Of a DNA stretch of 64,000 nucleotides, positions 39,491 to 47,586 are shown one piece after another. The notes beneath the pieces are model-generated. The model was not told the DNA's origin. It saw only the letters and a list, made by a program, of their open reading frames with translations, and ran no database searches. The DNA lies in contig NZ_AYMR01000009.1 of the NCBI RefSeq assembly GCF_000633535.1, positions 248,001-312,000 on the forward strand. Reading direction: 5' to 3'. A program made the translations under genes and the position numbers. The first letter of the stretch is position 1, and each line of letters opens with the position of its first letter. Origin of the DNA: Leifsonia aquatica H1aii (GTDB taxonomy: Bacteria > Actinomycetota > Actinomycetes > Actinomycetales > Microbacteriaceae).

Positions 39491-39839
39491 CGCATTTACC
39501 AGCTATCTCACTATGTAGCTAATATATTCATATAGTTAGTTGTATTAAGAGCATAGAGATAGTGTCACTACAACTCCCTGGTCAGGCCCCATTTCGCCCG
39601 CCCCGGAAAATCAACAACAACGGTCACATAGCGGGCTAATTCGCACTACATCGTGGACATACGCTATAAAGAAGCTGCACGCATCTTCATCAGGGTGCAT
39701 AGCGGATCGATATAGCGCATGTCGGCGATATAGCGGGAAATCCGCAGCAATGTGACCGGTATAGCCGATCCTGAACTTAGCTGGCTATTCGAACATCAAC
39801 CCCTCACGAACACTCGAACATTCATTCGATTGGAGCATC
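39491..39839. promoter_or_regulatory. AT-rich control region with iteron-like ATAGCG repeats
   Basis: About 350 bp without a gene and much richer in A/T than the flanks. ATAGCG or its close variants occur at 39628, 39699, 39712, 39730, 39761 (ATAGCC) and 39777 (TTAGCT). Two are full operator motifs: TAGCGGGCTA (39629-39638) and TAGCTGGCTA (39778-39787). TACGCT and TATAAA near 39660-39670 are -10 candidates. It could be a multi-operator promoter or a replication origin. Confidence 0.6.
39814..39829. promoter_or_regulatory. Near-perfect LexA box
   Basis: TCGAACATTCATTCGA differs from TCGAAC-N4-GTTCGA at one base. It lies 10 bp before ATG 39840; a half-site TTCGAAC occurs 28 bp upstream. Confidence 0.5.
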
Positions 39840-40226
39840 ATGACGAACACCGCGGAGAGAGAGACGCACGCCGATGCGAGCGCACCTGTGACCCTTCCGG
39901 CGCGGAAGTTCTTCGCGCTCGGCACCGAGGACCTGCTGGGCGGCGAGCACATCGGCCGGGTCATCTACCTCGAGCACTTCATGCGGATCGACCGGTTCGG
40001 CAGCCGCAACAGCAAGGAGCTGCGCGTCCGCAGCAAGACCCACATCGGGACCGTCGCGGCGGTCGTCGAGCACCGCGGCACCCGTGAGTACGGCGACATC
40101 GAGAGCCTGCGCCAGGCCGACAACTCGGACTTCCCCGACTACCACGTCGAGGTCATCTTCGCCGACGGCACCCACATCTTCATCCACGAGCGGGACACCG
40201 CGAACGTCACGGTGGTCGAGGCGTGA
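39840..40226 (+). CDS. Hypothetical protein, first gene of the second rightward unit
   Basis: A 128-residue beta-rich protein (HIGRVIYLEHFMRIDRFG, TVAAVVEHRG, YHVEVIFADGTHIFIHE). GGAGCATC precedes ATG 39840. Placed behind operators and a LexA-like box. Family not recognised. Confidence 0.62.
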   Translation: MTNTAERETHADASAPVTLPARKFFALGTEDLLGGEHIGRVIYLEHFMRIDRFGSRNSKELRVRSKTHIGTVAAVVEHRGTREYGDIESLRQADNSDFPDYHVEVIFADGTHIFIHERDTANVTVVEA

Positions 40227-40510
40227 GCGTCCTCGAAGTCGGCGACGGCAACCGCGCCGACACCGTGCGCATCGCCGACACCCGATGGGACAGCAACGGC
40301 ACGCAGTTCGTGACGGTCAGGGAGATGATCGGCGGCTACAACTCCTGGACGGGTGGCCGCAAGGTCGCCCTCCGAGCGATGCGAGCCACCGCCCGTCGCG
40401 CCATCCACTACCCGGAGAAGACCCGCAGCGCACGCCTGGTGCGCGAGCACCACGACGGCGCTCAGGTCTACGCCACCTTCGCCGTCAGCCGCCTGGAGCC
40501 GACCCGATGA
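40223..40510 (+). CDS. Hypothetical protein
   Basis: A 95-residue basic alpha/beta protein (WDSNGTQFVTVREMIGGYN, RKVALRAMRATARRAI). GTGA overlap with the previous gene. Confidence 0.58.
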   Translation: MSVLEVGDGNRADTVRIADTRWDSNGTQFVTVREMIGGYNSWTGGRKVALRAMRATARRAIHYPEKTRSARLVREHHDGAQVYATFAVSRLEPTR

Positions 40511-40956
40511 GCGCCGAACCGAAGAGCGCCGACCAGATCGCGAAGGAGCTGGGCGACCAGCGATTCGTCAGCGACGGCACGACGATGTACGGCGGCCTCA
40601 CCGACAACACCCGCCGCATCGTGCGGGTCGCCGCCCGGTCGGCAGCACGCCGGGCGCTTGAGTCCGCCGCGCTCCTCGCCGAGCAGCGGGGCATGACCGA
40701 GTACGGCCTCCCCGAGGCGATCCGTGCGCTCAAGCAGCCCACCGAGGGCGCGGTCGTCGAGGTCTGGTCCGCCCACACGTACGGCGGCTACTCGTGCGCC
40801 GTCGTCAGCGGGGACTGGGATACGGCAGAGAAGGCAGCGCGGTCATTCGCGGAGGCTCGCCTCGGCGCACCTGTGACCGTTGAGCGAAGCCACATCGGCC
40901 TTTCCGAGGGAATCGCCATCCACTACTTCACGATCAAGGAGACCGCCGGAGCATGA
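40507..40956 (+). CDS. Hypothetical protein
   Basis: A 149-residue protein. Helical N-terminal half (RIVRVAARSAARRALESAALLAEQRG), then a beta domain (VVEVWSAHTYGGYSCAVVSG). Unknown. Confidence 0.6.
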   Translation: MSAEPKSADQIAKELGDQRFVSDGTTMYGGLTDNTRRIVRVAARSAARRALESAALLAEQRGMTEYGLPEAIRALKQPTEGAVVEVWSAHTYGGYSCAVVSGDWDTAEKAARSFAEARLGAPVTVERSHIGLSEGIAIHYFTIKETAGA

Positions 40957-41342
40957 CCCAGCACACCATCACCATCGACCGAGACCGAGCCATCGAGCTG
41001 ATGGAGAGGGCCGTCGCCGAGAAGGGCGCGGACTACGTCTACGACCTCTCCGACGAGTACGGCACCGGCATCGCATGCTTCTACGTCCGCGGCGGCAAGC
41101 CCTCGTGCATCGTCGGCCACGCTCTGCACTACGCCGGTGTGGACATCGAGACCCTCGTCGAGCTGGACAGCCCTGCCGGCTACTCGTCCACCAGCATCGA
41201 GTCGATCATCGAGAACGACCGAGTGCCCGGCCTCTCCTTCACGGCCGAAGCGCGCGCCGCCCTCCGCACGGCCCAGTCAGCTCAGGATCTCCGAGAGACC
41301 TGGGGCCACTCGCTCGACCTGGCGAAGGAGGCGTCGCAGTGA
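40953..41342 (+). CDS. Hypothetical protein
   Basis: A 129-residue protein with a recurrent phage motif ACFYVRGGKPSCIVGHAL near 47-64 and helices at both ends. Function unknown. ATGA overlap. Confidence 0.6.
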   Translation: MTQHTITIDRDRAIELMERAVAEKGADYVYDLSDEYGTGIACFYVRGGKPSCIVGHALHYAGVDIETLVELDSPAGYSSTSIESIIENDRVPGLSFTAEARAALRTAQSAQDLRETWGHSLDLAKEASQ

Positions 41343-41485
41343 ACCCCGACCCGATCGCCATGGACATCTGGGAGTCCATCCACCGCAAGGAGCGGGAGCG
41401 CAAGGAGCGCCACCGCCGCGAGCTGCACCAGCGCGCCGTCGCCCGACGCCGCATCGAGAAGAAGAACAGGAGGCACCACCGATGA
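41339..41485 (+). CDS. Small charged helical protein
   Basis: A 48-residue Arg/His/Glu-rich helix (RKERERKERHRRELHQRA). GTG start overlapping the previous stop. Confidence 0.5.
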   Translation: MNPDPIAMDIWESIHRKERERKERHRRELHQRAVARRRIEKKNRRHHR

Positions 41486-41991
41486 CCACCACTGCAACCG
41501 AGCTGCTCGACCACATCCGCTCCGCCGCCAACGGCCTGCTGGAGAACGACAACGACGAGACCTGGGGCGGCTTCACCTGTGGCGAGCTGGACCCGCTGCT
41601 CGACCTGCTCCGCTTCGCCGGGATGGAGGGCGAGGCTGCCGCCATCGAGCAGATGCACGCCGCTGGAGACGACGACCCGTGCGACCGGCACCACGGTCTC
41701 TACCTGGCGATCACGCAGCAGGGCTGGGGCTGGTACGGCGTCGGCGACTTCGAGGAGCGCCCCGAGCTGCTCGCCGAGATGCGCAAGATCATCGACGACT
41801 GGGACCCGGACGCCGACCAGACGACCGACCCCGAGCCGTGGCTCTACACCGCGCCGAACTACCCCGAGGGGCACCGCCTCCACGGCCGCCGCGTCCCCAC
41901 CCCCACCACCCACGTCGGCCCGCGCTATCACGCCCCGGAGTGGAAGCCCCGCACCGAGGACGAGCTGCGCGCCGAGGGGGTGCTTGCCTGA
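41482..41991 (+). CDS. Hypothetical acidic protein
   Basis: A 169-residue acidic protein: helical first half (ELLDHIRSAANGLLENDNDE), then a Pro-rich end with TTHVGPRYHAPEW. ATGA overlap. Unknown. Confidence 0.6.
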   Translation: MTTTATELLDHIRSAANGLLENDNDETWGGFTCGELDPLLDLLRFAGMEGEAAAIEQMHAAGDDDPCDRHHGLYLAITQQGWGWYGVGDFEERPELLAEMRKIIDDWDPDADQTTDPEPWLYTAPNYPEGHRLHGRRVPTPTTHVGPRYHAPEWKPRTEDELRAEGVLA

Positions 41992-42356
41992 TGGCTACGA
42001 CTGACGACGCCTACTTCGACCTCCGCCTCCAGGTGCAGGTCACGCTCGACGAGGGCGAGCCCGCCGACCGCGAGAAGCTCTACGAAGCAGTCAAGGAGCT
42101 GGTCGTGGACGCGAACCCGCTCAGCCTGGAGACGTACGACCCCGAGGGCGAGGGCTGCGAGTACAGCATCGACGTCTGGGAACTCGAAGAGCGGAAGGTC
42201 CCCGAGGAGCAGCTCCGTGAGCTGGCCGATCTGGCCGAGGCCCACGCGAACGCTCTCGACGAGAACTGGGAGCACGGCGACCTCGCCGGGGCCGTCCGCG
42301 ACGCCATCGGGGACCTCCGGGTGATCGCCGCCACGCTGCGCGGGGAGGACGCATGA
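41991..42356 (+). CDS. Hypothetical acidic protein
   Basis: A 121-residue, strongly acidic alpha/beta protein (FDLRLQVQVTLDEGEPADRE). ATG 41991 overlaps the previous stop by one base. Unknown; the charge would suit a DNA mimic. Confidence 0.58.
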   Translation: MATTDDAYFDLRLQVQVTLDEGEPADREKLYEAVKELVVDANPLSLETYDPEGEGCEYSIDVWELEERKVPEEQLRELADLAEAHANALDENWEHGDLAGAVRDAIGDLRVIAATLRGEDA

Positions 42357-43036
42357 CCGGCTACACCAGCGGCAAGACGACGCACGACCCGTTCCCCTGG
42401 GTCGGAGAGCCGGGCCACGCGAACACCCCCAACCGCTACGGATTCCGCGAGACGGGCGAGGGCGCACCGTTCTGGGATGACGTGCGTTTCGACCCTCGCC
42501 CCGAGTACGACAACCACAACCCGATCCTCGTCGCCTTCCGCGAGTACGCCGCGCTCGACAACTTCGGCCACGTCAGCCACCTCATCGTTCATCAGGTGCG
42601 CGAGCACCTCATCGTCGGCGTGGCGCGGGCCGGCTTCTACGAGGGATTCCTCGCCGTCGAGCGCGCTCGCCAGAACAGTAGCGCAGAGCAGCTCGAACAC
42701 GCCCGCCGCGTCATCGACCCGCTCTGGCGGTTCACCTACCCGGACGACGGCTACGAGGAGCCCGCCCCCGAGGAGAACTTCTGGGACGACCGCACCACGC
42801 CGCTCGCCTACAGCGAGGGCGACAGCAAGCGGGACACCCTGGCGCGCCGCAAGGACATCGCCGGGCAGCTCCTTCCAGAGCGCTACCGCTTCCACTGGGA
42901 CACCTGGAACGACGAGCTTGATCTGGTCTGCATCGAGCACGGCAACGTGCGCCACCTCAACACCGGCGGCGAGGAGGACTCCCTGCGGGCGGTCGTCGAG
43001 AGCGCGCTCGAGCACGAAGTGCAGGCCCACTGGTGA
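42353..43036 (+). CDS. Hypothetical protein, paralogue of the next gene
   Basis: A 227-residue acidic protein. It shares MTGxTSGK at the start, DPRPEYDNHNPxLV near 45 and a QLEHARRV helix with the 116-residue product of the following gene, so the two arose by duplication. Function unknown. Confidence 0.6.
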   Translation: MTGYTSGKTTHDPFPWVGEPGHANTPNRYGFRETGEGAPFWDDVRFDPRPEYDNHNPILVAFREYAALDNFGHVSHLIVHQVREHLIVGVARAGFYEGFLAVERARQNSSAEQLEHARRVIDPLWRFTYPDDGYEEPAPEENFWDDRTTPLAYSEGDSKRDTLARRKDIAGQLLPERYRFHWDTWNDELDLVCIEHGNVRHLNTGGEEDSLRAVVESALEHEVQAHW

Positions 43037-43383
43037 CCGGCTTCACGAGCGGGAAGGGCTCCAAGGACCCCGAGCCGTACGTCGGAATCCCCACCCCCGG
43101 CGGCGAGGGCATCCGGCTCGAACGGCCGCCGGTCACCGAGGGCTGGGAGGTCTTCCTGGACCCTCGCCCCGAGTACGACAACCACAACCCGGTGCTCGTC
43201 GAGCTGCGCTGGGACATCAGCGTGATCGGCGACCCGCGCTGGGCCGTCAAGAACCAGCTCGACGCACTGGCCTGGGGTGAGTGGAACACGCAGGCCACCT
43301 GGGAGCAACGCCAGCACGCCCGCCGCGTGCTGGAGAAGCTCGAAGCCTTCTACGCCGAGACCAAGGAGCAGACGACATGGTGA
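43033..43383 (+). CDS. Hypothetical protein, paralogue of the previous gene
   Basis: A 116-residue shorter copy of the preceding protein: MTGFTSGK start, DPRPEYDNHNPVLVEL, and QHARRVLEKLEAF end. GTGA overlap. Unknown. Confidence 0.6.
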   Translation: MTGFTSGKGSKDPEPYVGIPTPGGEGIRLERPPVTEGWEVFLDPRPEYDNHNPVLVELRWDISVIGDPRWAVKNQLDALAWGEWNTQATWEQRQHARRVLEKLEAFYAETKEQTTW

Positions 43384-43796
43384 ACGACACCGACACCGAC
43401 ACCGAGCCCGAGACCCCGCTCGACGAGCTGTGGGCGGACATCGAAGACCTCCGCAACATGATCGGCGACAACGAGCACCCTGACGACTACGTGTCGGAGC
43501 GCGAGGACCTCGCCGAGCTGGAGAAGGAGTGGGAGCGCCGCACGACTCCCTCCCAGCGCGCCGCCATGGAGGGGGAGGGCGGCATGTTCGTGCCACGCAT
43601 CGAGGACGGCCACGTTCTCTTCCGCGACGAGGACGGCAACGAAATCGCCATCGAAATCAGCGCCGGATGGTCGAGCCTCACGCCCGGCCTGCCCATCGTC
43701 CAGATCGACACCACGACCGACCTCGGGCCGAACGAGCCGGAGGTTCGCATCTTCCTCAACGACAGCACCATCCACCAGCCCAAGGAGAACGCATGA
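43377..43796 (+). CDS. Hypothetical acidic protein
   Basis: A 139-residue, very acidic protein (TDTDTEPETPLDELWADIEDL near the start). A beta-rich C-terminal half (HVLFRDEDGNEIAIEIS, EPEVRIFLNDSTI). The motif NDGTI/NDSTI near the end recurs in the product of the 44705 gene. Unknown. Confidence 0.58.
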   Translation: MVNDTDTDTEPETPLDELWADIEDLRNMIGDNEHPDDYVSEREDLAELEKEWERRTTPSQRAAMEGEGGMFVPRIEDGHVLFRDEDGNEIAIEISAGWSSLTPGLPIVQIDTTTDLGPNEPEVRIFLNDSTIHQPKENA

Positions 43797-44350
43797 GCGA
43801 CATGTGGACCAGCATCAACCTCGACGACTTTGAGGTCCGCCCGATCGCCGAGTGGCCCGCGCAGGACGCCCTCAGCATCTTCGACCGCGGGGCGGCGCAG
43901 GAGTTCCTCGACGACGGGGACGAGCTGCGCGACTACATCGTGCGGGCCATGTCCGACACGCTGGAGGCCGACGTCGTGTTCTTCGAGTTCAACGACAACG
44001 GCGACAATCTGTACGCGGCCGGCGGCAGCAACTACGAGACCGACAGCGGGAAGACGCTCGCCTGCGAGCTGACCGAGGTCACCACTGGGACTGCCCGCAT
44101 CCGTGAGGAGTGGACGGGCATGGACCCGAACACCACCGAAACCGTCTACCGCGACGGCAAGGAGGTCGAGGAGGAGGGGGTCACGAGCGTCGAAGTGCCG
44201 AAGAACCTCCCGGAGCTGGTCGCCGCCGGACGCAAGGCCCTGGCCGACAAGGTGCTCGTGGTCAACGAGACCGGCAAGCCCCACGTCTACCCCGTCAGCG
44301 ACGCGCTCCAGGCCCTCGTCGACGCGCTCGACCCGCAGGGAGCCCAGTGA
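43793..44350 (+). CDS. Hypothetical acidic protein
   Basis: A 185-residue acidic protein: helical start (ALSIFDRGAAQEFLDDGDEL), beta middle (ADVVFFEFNDNGDNLYAAGG), helical end. ATGA overlap. Unknown. Confidence 0.58.
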   Translation: MSDMWTSINLDDFEVRPIAEWPAQDALSIFDRGAAQEFLDDGDELRDYIVRAMSDTLEADVVFFEFNDNGDNLYAAGGSNYETDSGKTLACELTEVTTGTARIREEWTGMDPNTTETVYRDGKEVEEEGVTSVEVPKNLPELVAAGRKALADKVLVVNETGKPHVYPVSDALQALVDALDPQGAQ

Positions 44351-44397
44351 AGCTCACCTGCCACCACATCACTCACCGCACCACCCCGCAGGACTAG
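44347..44397 (+). CDS. Possible 16-residue peptide
   Basis: GTG 44347 overlaps the previous stop; reads MKLTCHHITHRTTPQD. It may only be a coupling leader for the next gene, whose GGAG lies just beyond. Confidence 0.3.
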   Translation: MKLTCHHITHRTTPQD

Positions 44398-44409
44398 GAG
44401 GTCTGCACC

Positions 44410-44703
44410 ATGACGAACGACAGCCCGACCGTGAAGGCGGTCATCCACCTCGAGCACAACGACCCGCACGACCGCGCGCCGTGGCCCATCGGCATCGACG
44501 AGAACAAGCGCGTCACCAGCGGGCTCGGCCCCGACGACGGCGCGAGCCTGATCGGCTTCGGGCCGGCCGGGTCGTACGACGTCACGGTGTTCGCCGAGGC
44601 GGCTCTCGCCAACCCCGAGTCCGTCGTCGGCCTCGTCGCGACCTTCGGCAACGGCGGCATGTTCTCCTGGAACGTGCCCGTCGCCCGGCTGGAGGTCCGT
44701 TGA
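44410..44703 (+). CDS. Hypothetical protein
   Basis: A 97-residue protein, beta-rich (VKAVIHLEHNDPHDRAPW, SYDVTVFAEAA). AGGAGG precedes ATG 44410. Unknown. Confidence 0.58.
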   Translation: MTNDSPTVKAVIHLEHNDPHDRAPWPIGIDENKRVTSGLGPDDGASLIGFGPAGSYDVTVFAEAALANPESVVGLVATFGNGGMFSWNVPVARLEVR

Positions 44704-44704
44704 C

Positions 44705-45004
44705 ATGGCCGGGGAGTCGGTCATGCTGATGGGCCGCGCAGACGTGACCCCCGAGTTCATGCCCCAGTGGGGCGTGCGCTTCGAAGACCCGATCGCCGAG
44801 CAGCTCCTGGAGCGCGGAGATGCGACGCCCGTCGCTCCGGTCTGCGTCCACGTCTACCGTCAGACGGACGGCGCCATCGTCGTCCAGATCGACCACGAGC
44901 CGCTCGACAACGCCGACGCCCGCATCCGCGTCAACGTCAACGACGGCACCATCTTCGACCAGAACATCGAGACGGGTGAGTACTACGGCACCGACCCTGA
45001 ATAG
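44705..45004 (+). CDS. Hypothetical protein
   Basis: A 99-residue beta-rich protein (PVCVHVYRQTDGAIVVQIDHE, ARIRVNVNDGTIFDQN). Its stop codon TAG forms the start of an operator-like TAGCCCGCAG. Unknown. Confidence 0.58.
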   Translation: MAGESVMLMGRADVTPEFMPQWGVRFEDPIAEQLLERGDATPVAPVCVHVYRQTDGAIVVQIDHEPLDNADARIRVNVNDGTIFDQNIETGEYYGTDPE

Positions 45005-45344
45005 CCCGCAGACCGAGCGCATCACCGTCTACTCGTACCGGCCGATCCCCGGCCTCGCCACCATCGGGGGGTTCGAGTTTGCCCGGGAGGGCACGCTTGA
45101 AGAGGCCGGGGTCATCACCCAGTACGGGCTTGACACCGACGTCTGGCATCACGACTGGGTGCAGACGCACGACCGCCGACTCCTCAGCATCGACGCACCC
45201 GCCGGCATGACCGACGACGCCGTGCGCAGCTACATCCACCACCGCCACCTCGACGACATCGAGGCCGGTGTCCACGACGACACCGACGACTGCATCGGCC
45301 ACCAGCTCCACACGGCCGCCATCACGGAAGGACACCGCCCATGA
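44976..45344 (+). CDS. Hypothetical protein
   Basis: A 122-residue protein from GTG 44976 (29-bp overlap with the previous gene, the only in-frame start before clear coding sequence). Its middle (VWHHDWVQTHDRRLLSIDAPAG) and His/Asp-rich end are distinctive. Unknown. Confidence 0.55.
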   Translation: MSTTAPTLNSPQTERITVYSYRPIPGLATIGGFEFAREGTLEEAGVITQYGLDTDVWHHDWVQTHDRRLLSIDAPAGMTDDAVRSYIHHRHLDDIEAGVHDDTDDCIGHQLHTAAITEGHRP

Positions 45345-45643
45345 GCCTCGACGGCTACTGGAAGAAGTACGACGAGACCCTCGCCCGCGTCAAGGACGAG
45401 AAGCCCGACACGTTCGACAAGCTCAAGGTCATCCTGGACGACTTCGAGCCGCCGTCGAGCGGCGAGGCGTTCTTCCCGGGCGGCGCCGACGAGAACCTCG
45501 GCGAGGCCCTCGGGGAGTCCGGCTGGGACGTGCGGTGGATCGAGGGCGACTACCTCTGGACCGCGCTGCACCCCGAGACCAAGGAGGAGCTGCACTACGT
45601 CGAGGGTGACCTCTATCGCGGGCGCTGGCTGCCCGTCCGATGA
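45341..45643 (+). CDS. Hypothetical protein
   Basis: A 100-residue acidic protein (YWKKYDETLARVKDEKPDT start; WTALHPETKEELHYVEGDLY end). ATGA overlap. Unknown. Confidence 0.58.
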   Translation: MSLDGYWKKYDETLARVKDEKPDTFDKLKVILDDFEPPSSGEAFFPGGADENLGEALGESGWDVRWIEGDYLWTALHPETKEELHYVEGDLYRGRWLPVR

Positions 45644-45891
45644 GCTACGCCACCAAGGCCCACCCCAAGCTGGTCACACTCGACGAGGAGGTGCGTCGCC
45701 GCCACCGCGAGATGGATGGCGACCACTTCCCCGACCGCCCCGCCTACGGCCGCCCCGGCGGCACGAGCGTCGCCAAGTGGGCGTGCGGCAACGAGGAGTG
45801 CGACTACTGGACCGGGTACGCGACCCGTGCCAAGGCGAACCGCATGATCCTGCAGCACTGCGACGCCAAGAACACCTCACCGCGAATTTAG
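45640..45891 (+). CDS. Cys/His-containing small protein
   Basis: An 83-residue protein with a possible zinc site (CGNEEC near 50-55, later HC near 73-74). Its stop TAG is the first part of the operator-like motif at 45889. Unknown. Confidence 0.58.
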   Translation: MSYATKAHPKLVTLDEEVRRRHREMDGDHFPDRPAYGRPGGTSVAKWACGNEECDYWTGYATRAKANRMILQHCDAKNTSPRI

Positions 45892-45911
45892 CCAGCAAAA
45901 TCGTGTACGCT
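45889..45911 (+). promoter_or_regulatory. Promoter with operator in the spacer
   Basis: Operator TAGCCAGCAA (45889-45898), then extended -10 TGTACGCT ending at 45911. The -35 position (45883-45888) is poor. AAGGAG and GTG 45941 follow. Confidence 0.6.
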
Positions 45912-45940
45912 GTTCCCATTCCAACACTCAAGGAGACCCC

Positions 45941-46513
45941 GTGAGGAAGCTCACACCCGAAGCCGAGGCCGCCGTCGAGCTGGCCGGCAAGAAGTGGCTC
46001 AAGCACAAGACCGCCCGCGAGACGCTCGAGGCGACGATCGCCAAGCGCGTCAAGACGGAGCTGGAGAGCGAAATGCTGGCTATCCGGCTGGAGTTCGCGA
46101 CCGCCGCCCAGGCGGCGCTCGACGCCGGCGCGACCAAGATGGCTCTGCGCCGCGTCAGCAGCAAGAACCCCGGCACGCTCGAGGACTACCTCCTGCTGCT
46201 CGCCCCAGCCGAGACGCCCGAGACCGAAGCCGAAGCACAGGCCGCCGCGGTCGACGTCCAGATCGAGTGGATCGCTGGTGACCTGCTCATCAAGCTCGAC
46301 CCGCAGCAGATCGCCGAGACCGACATCGACCGGCTCGATCCCGAGCTGTGGAGCGGCCTCTACGAGACGTTCCACCGAGTCGAAGACGACTCCTGGTTCA
46401 TCGACCCGACGCCGATGGTCCCCGCCATCCACGGAGTCACCCAGTGGCTCTTCGCGGACACCGCCAACCACGACCGCGTGGTCGCCTGGGTGAAGGCGAA
46501 CCCGAAGCCGTGA
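45941..46513 (+). CDS. Hypothetical helical protein, related to the 47154 gene
   Basis: A 190-residue protein. Residues 1-80 are helical; AALDAGATKMALRRVSSKN near 50-68 matches the sister protein (FALDAGASKAALRRVTTKD) and looks like a helix-turn-helix. The rest is an acidic alpha/beta domain. AAGGAG precedes GTG 45941. It heads a new unit behind an operator-bearing promoter. Confidence 0.6.
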   Translation: MRKLTPEAEAAVELAGKKWLKHKTARETLEATIAKRVKTELESEMLAIRLEFATAAQAALDAGATKMALRRVSSKNPGTLEDYLLLLAPAETPETEAEAQAAAVDVQIEWIAGDLLIKLDPQQIAETDIDRLDPELWSGLYETFHRVEDDSWFIDPTPMVPAIHGVTQWLFADTANHDRVVAWVKANPKP

Positions 46514-46725
46514 GCATCTTCGAGAGCGAGCACGCCTACAAGAAGCCCGGCCTGACCCTCGCCGAGTCGCTCGGGCTGGACATCCCCGACAACGCACCCG
46601 GCGGGCAGCCCCTCCGATCGCCGAATGGCACGGGGCTCAACCGGCTCTCGGAGCGCGCCCGCCGCGCCTCCGCGATCATGGAGAGCGGCTTCTACGACCT
46701 GGACGCCTACCAGAGGAGCGCGTAG
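46510..46725 (+). CDS. Hypothetical protein
   Basis: A 71-residue protein (LTLAESLGLDIPDNAPGG; LSERARRASAIMESGFYDL). GTGA overlap. Unknown. Confidence 0.55.
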   Translation: MSIFESEHAYKKPGLTLAESLGLDIPDNAPGGQPLRSPNGTGLNRLSERARRASAIMESGFYDLDAYQRSA

Positions 46726-47006
46726 TGACGGCCGCTCAAGACCGCTGGAGGCTCAAACCCTGGTACTGCGGAATCTGCTGCGTGAAGAGCACGCAGGGCC
46801 ACCGCAAGCGCCACGAGGCTTCCGCCTCCCACCGCCGACTCGCCGCTCTCGACTACGGCGCGCCGGTGCCCCCGGCGGTGAAGCAGTCGGATCAGGACTT
46901 CGCCGACTTCATCGCCCTCTTCCGCCCGCAGCGGCTCACCGGCTACGAGCTGGAGCTGTACCTGCGAGCCAAGACCCCTGACCACTTCGAGATGGAGGCC
47001 GCGTAG
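46725..47006 (+). CDS. Zinc-finger-like small protein
   Basis: A 93-residue protein with a C2H2-type pattern (CGICC near 12-16, HRKRHEASASHRR near 23-35). Helical end. GTG 46725 overlaps the previous stop by one base. Confidence 0.57.
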   Translation: MTAAQDRWRLKPWYCGICCVKSTQGHRKRHEASASHRRLAALDYGAPVPPAVKQSDQDFADFIALFRPQRLTGYELELYLRAKTPDHFEMEAA

Positions 47007-47129
47007 ATGGACTTCGATGACATCGACGACAGCGCGTACGACGCCTGGCTGGACGAGCAGGCTGACAAGTACGGACTCGACCCCGAGCCCGAATACGACC
47101 GCAGCGCCGAGATGGCCTGGCGCGAATAG
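47007..47129 (+). CDS. Small acidic protein
   Basis: A 40-residue acidic peptide (DFDDIDDSAYDAWLDEQADKY). ATG follows the previous stop directly; its TAG stop begins an operator-like motif. Confidence 0.5.
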   Translation: MDFDDIDDSAYDAWLDEQADKYGLDPEPEYDRSAEMAWRE

Positions 47130-47136
47130 CCCGCAA
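47127..47136. promoter_or_regulatory. Operator-like motif TAGCCCGCAA
   Basis: In the 24-bp gap before the 47154 gene. TAGAAT at 47170-47175 downstream is a good -10 for a leaderless start at ATG 47184. Confidence 0.55.
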
Positions 47137-47153
47137 ACGAGAGGGGGATCGCC

Positions 47154-47465
47154 GTGACGATGGCGACAGTAGAATCTGTCCTCATGGACAAGGAACAGGC
47201 GATCGACGAGGCCGGCCGAGTGTGGCGCAACAGCGTGGCGGAGCTGCCGGCCCTCAAGAAGCGCATCCGCGCCGAAGCCGAGGCGCGCATCGCCGAGGAG
47301 ACCGAGGCCCGCCGCAAGGAGGCCGCCATCGCCATCCAGTTCGCTCTCGACGCTGGGGCCTCCAAGGCCGCACTGCGCCGGGTCACCACCAAGGACTACC
47401 GCGACTTCGAGGGCTACGTCGAGCTGGCCCAGCAGGTCACCGCTGAGGGGGCCGTCAGTGAGTGA
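47154..47465 (+). CDS. Hypothetical helical protein, related to the 45941 gene
   Basis: A 103-residue helical protein sharing the FALDAGASKAALRRVTTKD helix-turn-helix-like segment with the 190-residue protein upstream. GTG 47154 follows GAGGGGG; ATG 47184 (MDKEQAIDEAG) is an alternative, lying 8 nt after TAGAAT. Confidence 0.58.
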   Translation: MTMATVESVLMDKEQAIDEAGRVWRNSVAELPALKKRIRAEAEARIAEETEARRKEAAIAIQFALDAGASKAALRRVTTKDYRDFEGYVELAQQVTAEGAVSE

Positions 47466-47586
47466 CCCGAAGGGCATGTCCCAGCAGGAGCTGGACGACT
47501 ACCTCGATGAGCTGGTGAAGCACGGCAAGGAAGACACGCCTGAGTTCGCTCGGGCCTACAACGAATGGGAGAGGCGAGATGCCTGA
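47458..47586 (+). CDS. Small acidic helical protein
   Basis: A 42-residue peptide (MSQQELDDYLDELVKHGKED) overlapping both neighbours. Unknown. Confidence 0.45.
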   Translation: MSDPKGMSQQELDDYLDELVKHGKEDTPEFARAYNEWERRDA

